A stretch of 64,000 nucleotides of DNA, from NCBI GenBank assembly GCA_027919835.1, contig JANVFP010000037.1, forward strand, positions 62,001 through 126,000, read 5' to 3'. The notes under the pieces were generated by a model that ran no database searches, was not told where the DNA came from, and was given only the letters and a program-made list of their open reading frames with translations. Below are positions 23,660 through 34,372 of this stretch, piece by piece (positions within the stretch are counted from its first letter, which is position 1; every line of letters starts with the position of its first letter). Position numbers and translations under genes: made by a program. The stretch is from Lentinula raphanica (lineage: Eukaryota; Basidiomycota; Agaricomycetes; Agaricales; Omphalotaceae).

Positions 23660-24124
23660 GGTGGGCTCATTCTCCTACGGCCAGCCGTCGAGCATAAATA
23701 TGGGCTGGCTGAGAGAAATTCTGGTTGGACTTTGTGCCCGCCATATGGGGTTTGTCAAAAATTCTATGTTTCCTCTTGTCGTAAATGATCTTCGTTTTTT
23801 CCTTCCTCCTTTCTAGTAAAATCATGGATTCGTCTCTATTTATTCGTACCTACTTAGCTGTTCACCTTCTTGTAGAAACCGTTTTATTTATGTTGATTAG
23901 ATCGATATGTGTTACACTTATACGTGCGTGCTTTGCCAAGGCCTGAGTATCAATGTTCACTGTGAAGTCGTCAAGCAAAATGACCGTTGAATTTGAGGGT
24001 TGTCTTCAGTAAATACCCTTCTTCTTCCAAAAGCCAACAGTGCTCTCTTTGGTCTGACGACGACTCAACAATTTGTTCGACCCGTCAGTTCTCTTTTTTA
24101 GCGCCCACTCTCTCTCCGACTGTA
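23660..24124. other. 3' flank of secreted-protein gene 2
   Basis: T-rich sequence with no supported gene. It contains the presumed 3' UTR. Confidence 0.4.
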
Positions 24125-25487
24125 CCATGACAAGCTATGAAAACTCTCAATGCGCGGCTGCCCACTTCGAAAGCTGTATATCACGATATACTACGTACCT
24201 TCAAAGGCAGGAACTATTGCTATAAAATTCGATGGCCGTAGCACAGAAGACCATCCTGAAATTCTAATGGGCATGTTCTCTTGTCCCCCTAGTCTGATTC
24301 AAGTTGCTGATTTTACTATACACGCAGCATTCTGTCATCTCGGATATCGACCAACAATGGACTTGAATAATAGAGTTTTCGAGGAACTGGCAAGAACCAG
24401 CAAGATTGGCACGGATTCTCGCATCAATACAATCGTCAGCTCACTCACTTTGGGAAACGGTCAATTTGTACGGTGTTCTATACTTCTCTTCATTGGAATT
24501 GTCTGAATCGTCTCCTTTCTAGATTGCAGTCGACTCAGGACAGAACCCTGGTTCCTCCAGATAACGTCCGTGTCATGATCGTATACGTGTAGATTCCAAT
24601 GTTGGATTTGATTCGACTTATGTGCCTTCTCGCCGGCCAATGCACAAACAGCTCGTTGCTCCGTGTCCTGGTACACTGAATGACCCAGAAGACGAGGCTC
24701 CGACCAAGTTTGTTGGTTCTCATGGAGGGATAGATGCTGCAAAGGGACCTTCAGAAGCAATCTGGGAGCGAGAAGAAGCCCACGGTGAGTGATGACATCT
24801 CGGAACACCTCTATACCAACATCCCAGTCGTCTCCCACCAATACTAGGATTGTTCGGAGCGTTCGCTCAACGAGACGGTCAGCGCCCTCTGAGGTTCAGC
24901 TATCCAAATGAAGGAGGCCGCCGAAGAAAGACCTATGTTTGCGTGTGGTACGAGGATGCGTTCGTGACTTCGTCATCGGAAACGAGCTCGCTCATACCAT
25001 TGCGTCGGATATGATACTTGAGCAAGAACTATCGCCCGCTATCGGTAATGTAACATGATGAACCCTCATCATACCCTGGTCAGGCTGTCAGATATCGAGC
25101 GGAATGTTACTGTGTTCATCCTCACGGATTTTTTTTCCTTCTTGCGCGAAACTTCCATGAACTACACCGATACTTAGGCCTTTTTCGAGGGGTCCAGTCC
25201 AAGTTGCCCACAACAAAGTTGAAGATTCTCGTTGATCTAAAGCCCTATGCGTCGAACGCTTCTCACACGAAAGGATTGAAGGTGATATCCAAGGCGTTCG
25301 ACATCAACCGTCTTTCGAGCTTGGCATTCTGCAGAGGAACTCGCGCTAGTTGGGTGTCAGTAGTTGGAATCTTCGTTGTCGGTATGAGGATTTCCGCACG
25401 GGGTGCCACGTCCGACACACAGTTCGTCCTATCTTATCCTGTCGTCGAACACTTTCAGGATGTAATCTCTTCAAACAAACCAGCCTG
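24125..25487 (+). pseudogene. unrecognised gene or gene remnant
   Basis: Coding-like pieces occur in order on the plus strand but in shifting frames. The first (24150-24475) contains AGTIAIKFDGRSTEDHPEIL, FTIHAAFCHLGYRPTMDLN and TIVSSLTLGNGQF, followed by IAVDSGQNPGSS near 24515. The second (about 24590-24785) contains DSNVGFDSTYVPSRRPMHKQ. The third (about 24960-25045) reads VRDFVIGNELAHTIASDM. The last (25204-25487) reads LKILVDLKPYASNASHTKG onward, ending DVISSNKPA. Some gaps have intron-like borders; others contain stops. I do not recognise the family. A degraded or heavily spliced gene both fit. Confidence 0.3.
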
Positions 25488-25940
25488 AGAGAATGAAATC
25501 AACTTGGAAACTCAAACGAGTGCCAATAAGTATTGCTGTTGTGTCAGACCTACCCCTTGAATCTCCGTTTATAGCCATTCCTCAACACGCCAGCTCACGA
25601 ACGGACTGATCTATGGGGACGACCTTTCGGTTTGTGATGAAAACGGAGTAAGTGTCGTGACGCCCCCATCTCGACAACCTCACCATTTTTACTGATCCAT
25701 AGGCGATAGACGTGGCAGCCTCGGTGTGATTTTGCTGTACACTGATGCTCAACTGCGGAGCTCCCGATTGAAGATAGGTCCGAACTCGATGTGTATAGTC
25801 TTGTCTTTCCATGGCAGTTTGCAGGTCGAGCCTTCTTCAACCTCAAGACATTATGCATTATGATCTGCGCTACGTATGAATGTCGCTCACAACAATTGAA
25901 AGATACTTATATGAGTATTCGAATAACAGAACAAAATGGT

Positions 25941-26861
25941 CTACTCCTCCGAGACATATGACTCGACTTGGGATTTCAAGAATCTACGCGATTCAGCATC
26001 GTGCGTTACGAGTTGTTCCCCCTCGAATCGATGTATAATAAAGACCACTGCGTGATAACAAACATATCCTCCTAAAGTCTCGTCATCGATCTCCTGATTT
26101 TCCGATAAAGTCTGATCAGGTTGGAAGATCATGCAGTTGAGCTGATTCTGTTGAAGCATAATCTGCAAGGACCGTTGAATGAAACCGAAGAAAATGGTGC
26201 GCTGAAGCGAGGACAACCATGAGCCGAAACCGGCAAAGAACTGTGTCACTGGGGGAAGCCAGTTACTAGGCGCAATCAGAAGTTCGTGCTTTGCTCTGCG
26301 GAGGGTAGTATCGTCCTCCTGATGCCATTGTTCGAACTGATAAACTTTATCAGAGGGATTTGAGGCTTTCTCGCTCGGACTGGAGTATGAGAATGTGAAC
26401 AATGTCATCACATAGAAGACCGACTCCAGATCATGCCGATATCGAAGAGGGCCTTTCCAATCTGTCTCGTGTTGCTCGTGAGCCAAGTAAGGCTTCGTTC
26501 CCGTCCGGGATCGAGATGTAGCACCAAGGTCGTCTTCGCTGTGCATCACATATGTTGCAAACTCCAGATCACTAAGGAGTGCACTATGGACGTGACAGTG
26601 TTTTACACTGGTGGGTGTATCGTTTTTGCACATCAGCATGGAGCAGTCTAAGAGAGAAGATCGACCTGTAATACCACAATCCGTCAGTCATTCGCAATGT
26701 AAACTATGTAAATAGCTAGAAACATCTAGACGGCGACTCACGGTGGATGATATTGTAAAGCAGATTAGCGAGCTCTTCAGGGAAAATAACAGCGTCTCTT
26801 GAGTCAATCGAGCGCCGTTATCGAGTACTACGGTTGCAGGATCGTGCTCAGCCTGCTCCAT
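25941..26861 (-). pseudogene. 5'-truncated FunK1-like kinase copy A, out of frame
   Basis: Exon 2 (25941-26665) encodes the C-lobe of a FunK1-type fungal protein kinase: RTGTKPYLAHEQ, then WKGPLRYRHDLESVFYVMTL, and the variable C-terminal part to YVSEE. Exon 1 (26742-26861) starts with ATG and MEQAEHDPATVVLDN, like copy D at 30160. A small net deletion before the segment EELANLLYNIIH shifts its frame: 120 + 725 bp is not a multiple of three, while the intact copy D has 124 + 725. The N-lobe, the HRD catalytic loop and the DWD metal-binding motif are all absent. It could not be an active kinase even if it were translated. Confidence 0.7.
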
Positions 26862-27419
26862 TACCTGCAGGAGAACTTGCAGAAGTGATAATCGGCGTGT
26901 AACAGTTAAGTGTGAGGGCGCAGACACTGCCTGGCCTTCTGATAAACTTACTCCTTGTGTTTCGTAGTGCACTGAGTTGTAAAAAGTCGAGATCAACACA
27001 TTGCTCTGTTCGCCTATTCTGCCACAACAAAACAACGTGTTGATAGTACGACAACTTAGTTGGCAGTCCGTGCGCCGTGCGGCGTCGTACTAGTATTTCT
27101 GAACTGCCATCACTCTAGTCTCTGTCCCATCCAGATCTAAATTCGTATTGAAGACTAGCTGAACTTGATATGTGAGGCTTGGAGTGTTGTACAAGCTCAG
27201 GCTACGAATGTTTTGGAAAAATTTAGAACTGAATCGCAAAAGACCAGATGTTACTGCCAGTATTAAATAAGATACACTTGCATGCCAATATTCGCTTTGA
27301 GACTCGTCATATTCGATTGCGTTGAATATCAAACAGAATAAGATGGTAGATAGCCTCGAAGAAAGACACGTACGTGAAAAGATACGAGATTACAGACAAA
27401 GTCAGATTTGCCTACTTTT

Positions 27420-28448
27420 TCAAGCTGCTGCGCGACTCGACTTTAAAATTTGCGTTAGGAGCTCTTGCCATTCAGCACTACGTGTATCCAGTTCTTCCCC
27501 TTCAAACTCATGCATGGTGAGAGCCATGTATTCGCAAGTGATAATACCGCCCAAAGTTTCTTCGTCGAAAGACTGTGTCTGCTGGATCTGAGGCAGCCTT
27601 CCCAACTGAAAGTGTTCAAACAAATCTCGAGATGAGATTTGGAGTATGAACTCTCTTTGTTTTCGGAACCCGTAGAAAAAGCACATGTGAAGCTGGAAGA
27701 GCCACCGCTCGAAACCGGTAAAGAACTTTGTCACTGGGGGTCGCCAGTTAGTAGTCGCATTCAGCAGCTCGTTCTTTGCTCTGCGGAGGGTAGTATCATC
27801 CTCCTGATGCCATCTTTCGAACTGGTGTTTGATATCAGATGGCTTTGGGGCTTTCTCGCTCGGACTAGAGTATAAGAAAGTGAACAATGTCACCACGTAG
27901 AAGGCGGACTCCAGATCATGTCGATATCGACGAGGGCCTTTCCAGTCGATGTCTTGTTCCTCGTGCGAGATGTAAGGTTTTGTTCCTGTCCGGCACTGGT
28001 ATGGGGCACCGAGTCTGTCTTCGCCAAGCAAGCATGCCATCGCAGGCTCTTGGTCGCTGAGAGAATCATGTTCTACATCTGGGGCGGGCCCATCCTTCCC
28101 AAGAAGATGACTCTGTTCTGCAAAGAATCATGCGCCTGTTGTTAATGTATCCATGGATTTGCTAGGTGACGACTCACTCTGAATGACTTCATAGAACAAT
28201 CGAGCACATTCCCCTGCTCTACTGCGATCTAACAGATATGTTTGTTCCAATTCGTCGATTACTGAACCTCGCATGACACGTTGCGTGTTCGATTCGGTCT
28301 CTGTCGGTGGCTGCGGAACAAAGCGCTGGCGCTGTGGTGTACTGATCAACAACGGGTTAAAAAGGGCTATGGGTCGCCTCGTGGCTGCCGCGTTTTGAAG
28401 ACCACGGACTTGAAAATATCGTGGATAGATCTTTGTAGATGCGGACAT
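27420..28448 (-). CDS. truncated FunK1-like protein, copy B (no catalytic motifs)
   Basis: Two exons (28178-28448 and 27420-28078) join in frame (930 bp, 309 aa). The start is a true ATG giving MSASTKIYPRYFQVRG. The N-terminal part is unique up to ECARLFYEVIQ, which corresponds to the segment before the catalytic loop in full copies. After the intron the FunK1 C-lobe begins: CRTGTKPYISHEEQ, WKGPRRYRHDLESAFYVVTL, through FDEETLGGIITCEYMALTMHEF, ending SSRAAA. The glycine loop, catalytic lysine, HRD and DWD are missing, so at best this is a pseudokinase fragment that might act by binding. No nonsense codon is seen. Its upstream neighbours are further fragments of the same family. Confidence 0.6.
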
Positions 28449-28700
28449 TGTTTTTTACAGGATGACTCAGGCGAGTCAGAAAGCTTTGAAACGCGTTCGA
28501 CGCGTGAGTTTTTCATGTGGGTCACTTGAGGTCACTTGGTAAGTTGGTATATAGTACAGTCTGAGTTTGGAACTGTACCAAGCCTGGACGATGAGTCTGC
28601 TCAAAGTGAGTTGATATACAAGCACTGAACATAAACCGGCGTACGATAGGCTGATTCTCAGTCCAGCAGAGTGCGACAAGAGCATATTCCAACTGGATCC

Positions 28701-29060
28701 TTACTGCGGCGACAGATCCCTTAAGTATTCCTGCAGTTCCGAATCTACTTCACTATTCCGCGTTTCTAATCGCTCGTTGTTGAATGAATGCATGAATGCA
28801 ATGATTGGATACGAAACGATACCTGGATTACCATCTAGATCATCTTCATTGAACAACGACTCTTTCATCGGAGCGTGGAGGCATGGAATGTCCAGAGATT
28901 TTCCGTTCAAAATTTAAAAAATTGTCGTTTGATAGAGTCTCATAGAGGAGCCAAGAAAGAGAGAAGTATGAAGCTGGTGGCACGGTGCAGCCACTGTCCT
29001 GCTCATGCTGGCACGTTTTGAAGAGCAGTCTGTGATATCGTGATGAGTCAGGATGAGTCA
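28701..29060 (-). pseudogene. FunK1 C-terminal fragment, copy C
   Basis: The frame contains LFNEDDLDGNPGIVSYPI then AFMHSFNNERLETRNSE. It aligns with the C-terminal end of copy D (FNEDTLGGHVSFDGFVLVMHEF). The preceding part (28846-29064) is frame-shifted, and the rest of the kinase is missing. It lies between copies B and D and is best read as a relic. Confidence 0.55.
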
Positions 29061-29257
29061 GCACGTTTTCAAGGCCTCCGAGCCTCGATTCAAAGCTTCA
29101 CATTTGAACTTCTCAAGTACACTTGCTATATGTCAGTTTTTCTTTTCAATCGATGTTGATGGATTTAGAACGAGCCAAGTATCAGATTGACCACAAATTT
29201 GCAAATGGGACAGACACAGCGCACTGTGACCAAACTTACTTCCAGGCTAGTACTCCT

Positions 29258-30160
29258 TTAGGATACACGTCTCGACTTCGACTTCAACTTCAACTTCGAT
29301 AAACCTTTCTGGCATGTAGGATAATGCGTATCGAGTGGTGCTCCAATGAACTCATGCATGACGAGAACAAATCCGTCAAAAGATACATGGCCACCTAGGG
29401 TATCTTCATTGAATGCTAGTATCCTCTCCGATGAAGTCCAGTCTTGATCCGATTCATCTTCATCCGTCCAGTGAATTGCAATGCGCCGCTGCATTTTCTG
29501 TAGGGCAAAACCATCAAAGAAGTAGGTATGAATCTTGTGCAGCCACGAGTGGAAGCCAGCAAAGAAGGATTTTACTGTAGGATCCCATTCAGGTTCGCCA
29601 ATGAAGTTGAGCTTCTTCCCCCCCAAGTATTCATCGTCTTCCTGATCCCATTTTTCGGAATGATGATCTTCATCAAAAGCATTCAAGATTTTCTCGCTCG
29701 GTGTAGAGTATAGGAACAATGTCATCACGTAGAAGACAGACTCCAGATCATGCCGATATCGATGAGGACCTTTCCAGTCCACGTCTTGTTGTTCATGACC
29801 CAAGTAAGGCTTCGTTCCTGTCCGGGATCGAGATGTAGCATCGAGTTCATCTGCGCTGAGCACGCATGTTGTCGGAAACTCTGAAATATGTATTAGAGCA
29901 CCGTCATGACCGTGACCCGGGTGTTTCTCACTGGCGGGTCTATCGTTCATGCACAGTAGCGTTGAACATAGAGAAGATTGACCTGTTCAATAACCTGTCA
30001 GCCATTCGCAATATAAAGAGCTAAATGGCGACTCACGATGAATAACACTGTAAAATAGACTAGCGAGCTCTTCTGCAGTGCTGAGATTTAACAGCGATTG
30101 TTGAGTCAATCGAGCGTTGTCGAGTACTGGCGCGGTATCGTGCTCCGCCTTAGGCTCCAT
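29258..30160 (-). CDS. truncated FunK1-like protein, copy D (no catalytic motifs)
   Basis: Exon 1 (30037-30160) starts with ATG and reads MEPKAEHDTAPVLDNARL, ending EELASLFYSVIH. Exon 2 (29258-29982) reads RQSSLCSTLLCMNDRP, then the FunK1 C-lobe RTGTKPYLGHEQQ, WKGPHRYRHDLESVFYVMTL, FNEDTLGGHVSFDGFVL and a Lys/Ser-rich end. Lengths 124 + 725 give 282 codons plus stop without interruption. As in copy B, the HRD and DWD motifs are absent because the copy jumps from the pre-catalytic segment to a new linker. It probably arose by an internal deletion followed by splicing repair, and copy A shares this architecture. Activity as a kinase is not expected. Confidence 0.6.
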
Positions 30161-30443
30161 TACCTACGGGTGAACTTGCAGAAGAATCGTTGTACGAGTT
30201 CAGGCTATGAAGGTTCTGGAAGAAATAAATCGGTGATTATCAATCGCGTCGTCGTAAGTAATGTTACAGTCTTCTGATGACTTGATGATACTGAAGTAGT
30301 ACTTACATTCGGATGCGAAACGAGTTTTGCGTGAGTCGAGTATCAACAAGAATAGCATGGTATCTGATTGCAAGTAAGAAGCTTCATGTACGTTGCATGT
30401 AAAAGACAGAGATTCACAGAAAAAATCAGATCTGCCTACTCTT

Positions 30444-31303
30444 TCAAGCTGCCGCACGACTCGACCCTCGACCTCTGAGTCTCAGGAGCCCTTGCCATTC
30501 AGCACCACGTGTATCCAGTTCTTCCCCCTCGAACTCATGCATGATGAGAGCTATGTATTCGCAGGTGATGAAACCACCTAAAGTTCCTTCGTCGAAAGAC
30601 TGCGTCTGCTGAATCTGAGGCTGGGGTTGCGACCAAACCTCTAGCCTCGGATCTCGAAATACGATTTGGTCAAGAATGAAATCTCTCTGTCTTGAAAACC
30701 CTCGGTAAAAGCATATGTGAAGCTGGATGAGCCACTGCTCGAAACCGGTAAAGTACTTTGTCACTGGGGGTTGCCAGATAGGCTCAATCAGAAGTCCGAA
30801 CTTCTCCCCCCTCAAGAATCCATTGTCCTCCTGATGCCATTTTTCGAACTGATAATCTTCATCAAAGGGTTTCAAGACTTTCTCGCTCGGTTTAGAGTAT
30901 AGGAACGTGAACAATGTCATCACGTAGAAGACAGACTCCAGATCATGCCGATATCGATGAGGGCCTTTCCATTTCGGCCGTTGTTGCTCGTGAGCCATAT
31001 AAGGCTTGGTTCCTGTCCGAAATTGAGAAGCGGGACCTGGGGATAGCTTGTCTACCAATGTTGCGAGATCCCAGGCATCGAGAACATTATGGTTTACACC
31101 ATTTATCTCGCGCACCATGACGTTCCCCTGGCTGATATCACAATGAAGGATTTTGGGATAGTTGTGGTGACCTCCAAAAGTTGTGTCATTCAGTATTGAT
31201 CATTGCTCAAGATCAACAGGAACTCACATTGGAGAATGTCATAGAACACATGAGCACATTCTTTGGCAGCCTCGAGACTTGAAAGAGGCTGGTGAGGAAA
31301 CAT
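30444..31303 (-). CDS. 5'-truncated FunK1-like kinase, copy E (HCD variant)
   Basis: A 267-aa frame can be read from ATG 31303 (MFPHQPLSSLEAAKECAHVF) through an intron to exon 2 (30444-31171). It retains the catalytic loop region as KILHCDISQGNVMVRE, where the HRD arginine is Cys. It also retains AWDLA in place of DWDLA, RTGTKPYMAHEQQ and WKGPHRYRHDLESVFYVM. It ends SSRAAA. The N-lobe with glycine loop and lysine is absent. Further upstream, sequence matching the longer start of copy F has lost one base (run TGTTTTTGG), so that longer N-terminus is frame-shifted here. The 5' end lies head-to-head with ERO1 copy 1, whose upstream region provides its first exon. Confidence 0.5.
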
Positions 31304-31469
31304 TGTCGGTATGACTATGAAAGGGTATTCGGAAGCGTCGGGACTCAATTTGTTTCCCACGCTCAACCTTTCCACCAAACCTGCACTGAACGCCGAGAAC
31401 GTCGAACGAGACTCTGGGCCCAAAAACATATCGCTTCAGCCATTTTCTGACACCGACTTCCATCATCGC

Positions 31470-32755
31470 GCCACGTCCCAGACACCTATACACCTATGCT
31501 GCCGTCCTATTGTGTTTGGTGGAACTCGTCTCAGCTTCGGCGCGTCTCGAGTTCATACGGTGGCGTTTTGACTCCAGCACCTCCAGCTTGGCCGTGATAG
31601 AAGAGATTCCTGCAGCTTTGACTATGGAGAGAAAGTGAGTCGATGTTTCTTGTGTGCTATCCGAGGCTCTAACCCTGCTTCGGAACAGGCAGAGAAATGT
31701 TTGGAAGAGAAGGTCTATTATCAAGTCACATCAGGTACGTGGTATCATTCTTGCTCTCCGCGCGAATCACGGATTTCTCTGAATACTTGTTTGACAGGAC
31801 TTCACGCCTCTATATCTACACAATGTCTTGGCCACCTACCTACTTCAACGCTGTCCTCCTTCTCCGCGCTGTCTCCCAAACGATCCCCTACCTCACGCAG
31901 TACGACCATCTTCAGGGCGTCTCCTATGAAGAAATCGGCGAGGCCAATAGGAACCTCGAGAAAGTGGTGGATATGGCTCGGCAGGCTGGGAGATTCGATG
32001 AAAGACAAATGTTCAAGGGGACTTGATGCTATGGTACATGTTATTTTCCAAGCTGCATATGCTAACGTTCACAAGCGACTGACGTACGTTTAGATCATAG
32101 TCTCTTCGCGAAGATTTCAAGGCGCACTTTCAGATTGTTTGTGACCAGTGTCGATCCTGGGGCAATGTTCAGACGGCTGGTCCTGCGACGGCGATGAAGA
32201 TATTGTGTTCAAGTATGTGTGGCTGCTCTCGTTTTCAATTGACCCTTCGTTAATCGACTAAGCCAGCTTTGCACTCAATTCCTCTTCAAAAATCGTCATT
32301 CAAAGATCTGAACTTGCAGCGTTGTCCAACACACCGAACAGGTTCAGTGAGAGTATACAAGCCGCGACTCGGTTCATGTCGATGGCCCAGCTTCCTGCCC
32401 ATGCTGATCCTGAAGAACGGATAGACAACAATAACGTTCGTGGTGGTTTCGGTGATGATTTTTCAGCAACGGATGTGAGCACACTCAATGCCAGTGTCAC
32501 TCCCAGACTAATTTGATTGTCGTTCTACAGACATATCTTTTTCCAGAAACGAATGTGAGTACTCAATGCCAGTGTTACTCCCAAACTGATGTGATTGTGT
32601 CGTCGTTCTACAGACATACGAGAGCTCCGTATATTCGTATCGCAGGGGCAGAGTGTTTGCGCTACTCGTCTGCGGGATAAGGGTGTGAGATCACTCGAGG
32701 CTCTTGAGCAGTGGTGGTTGCGGATTCAGAGATGCGACGAAAATGGAACTTTGAG
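31470..32755 (+). pseudogene. ERO1 pseudogene copy 1 (start lost, internal deletion)
   Basis: ERO1 is the ER flavoprotein that re-oxidises protein disulfide isomerase. Exon 1 is recognisable as [20 protein letters not shown], but the ATG present in copy 4 is GCG here. The sequence then jumps from within intron 1 to [18 protein letters not shown], so several exons are missing, including the one with the shuttle cysteines. Later exons remain: [38 protein letters not shown], a damaged redox exon (CDQCRSWGNVQTAG) and [19 protein letters not shown]. The C-terminal exon near 32613-32755 is also present. The copy cannot make a working enzyme. Confidence 0.8.
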
Positions 32756-33029
32756 ACGTAGTACTGGAAAGGTTATTGCCAAGTGGGATACTCTTGTCGT
32801 TTAGATGAGCTCGGTGGTGTACACGGACAAAGCTAAGGATGATCTGGACGATTTAAATTGGCTCGTGGAGTTAGCTAGGTTCAGGATCACAAACAATTGG
32901 CTCTGTTTGTAGAACGAAGCTGTTTCAACGAGATTCATATTCATTACCCAGTTCGTGCTTCACAAGGCTTCGCACTTGAGTTGAGATATCCAAAGTTCAT
33001 GTTGAACGTTGAACATTTTTTGAACTCTC

Positions 33030-33330
33030 AAGTGATTGGCACAGGGTTAAGTTACTCGAGCGTCATCGAGTACTACCGTTGGTGCAGTATCGTGCTCAGC
33101 CTGCTCGATTACCTGCGTGCAGAGATTTCTTTGTACGAGTTCAGGCTATGAATGTTGTGGAAGAAGTAAAGCAGTGATTATAAATTGTGTCGTCGTACCA
33201 GATACCTCCACTTCGATACGAATCGAGTTTGCGTGCGTCAAGTATCAACCAAAATAGCATAGTATATGATTATAAGTAAGTAGCTTCATGTACGTTGCAA
33301 GTACTAAAAGATAGAGGATTACAGAGAAAA
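33030..33330 (-). pseudogene. relic of FunK1 copy-D-type first exon and promoter
   Basis: The stretch containing ATCGAGTACTACCG, ATCGTGCTCAGCCTGCTC and GTACGAGTTCAGGCTATGAA matches the sequence around and upstream of exon 1 of copies D (30100-30400) and A (26820-26900). The ATG of MEPKAEHD is lost and no matching exon 2 follows. Its place between ERO1 copy 1 and FunK1 copy F shows that the tandem unit on the left includes this segment. Confidence 0.5.
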
Positions 33331-33369
33331 TCAGATTTGCCTACTCTTTCAAGCTGTACGACTCGACCC

Positions 33370-34334
33370 TCAACCGCGTCTTAGGAGCTCATGCCATTCA
33401 GCACCACGTGTATCCAGTTCTTCGCCCTCGAACTTATGCACGACGAGAGCTATGTATTCGCAAGTGATGAAACCGTCTAAAGTTTCTTCGTCGAAAGACT
33501 GCGTCTGCTGAATCTGGGGCTGGGACCGCGACCAAACCCGTTGCCTCAAATCCTTAGAAACTTTTTGGGCACGATTTACCTCCAGCTGTTTCTGGAACCC
33601 TTCGGAGAAAAGCTCCTGAAGCTGGATCAGCCACCACTGGAAACCGGTAAAGAACTGTGTAACTGGAGGATCCCATGCAGACGCAACAAAGAGTTTGATT
33701 TTCTTCCCTTCCAAGTATTCATCGTCCTCCTGATGCCATTTTTCGAACTGATAATCTTCATCAAAGGGTTTCAAGACTTTCTCGCTCGGTTTAGAGTATA
33801 GGAACGTGAACAATGTCATCACGTAGAAGACAGACTCCAGATCATGCCGATATCGATGAGGGCCTTTCCATTTCGGCCGTTGTTGCTCGTGAGCCATATA
33901 AGGCTTGGTTCCTGTCCGAAATTGAGAAGCGGGACCTGGGGATAGTTTGTCTACCAATGTTGCGAGATCCCAGTCATCGAGAACACCATGGTCCACACCA
34001 TTTATCTCGCGCACCATGACGTTCCCCTGGCTGATATCACAATGAAGGATTTTGGGATAGTTGTGGTGACCTACAAAAGTTGTGGCATTCAGTATCGATC
34101 ATTGCTCAAGATCAACAGGAACTCACATTGAAGAATGTCATAGAACACCTGAGCATAGTCTTTGGCAGCCTCGAGACTTGAAAGAGGCTGGTGAGGAAAC
34201 ATTGTCGGTATGAAAGGGTATGAAGCGTCGGGACTCAATTTGTTTCCCACGCTCAACCTTTCCACCAAACCTGCACTGAACGCCGAGAACGTCGAACGAC
34301 ACTCTGGGCCCAGGAAACATATCGCTTCAGCCAT
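33370..34334 (-). CDS. 5'-truncated FunK1-like kinase, copy F (HCD variant)
   Basis: Exon 1 (34127-34334) starts with ATG and MAEAICFLGPECRSTF, then LSVGNKLSPDASYPFI, and ends PLSSLEAAKDYAQVFYDILQ. Exon 2 (33370-34070) gives KILHCDISQGNVMVREING, DDWDLATLVDKL, RTGTKPYMAHEQQ, WKGPHRYRHDLESVFYVM and an end at EWHELLRRG. The exons total 909 bp, 302 aa, with no stop. The aspartate of the catalytic loop, the downstream Asn and the DWD aspartates are kept. The HRD arginine is Cys, and the whole N-lobe is replaced by sequence derived from the region upstream of ERO1. Kinase activity is therefore unlikely. It is head-to-head with ERO1 copy 2. Confidence 0.6.
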
Positions 34335-34372
34335 TTTCTGACACCGAGTTTCATCATTGTGCCACGTCCCAG

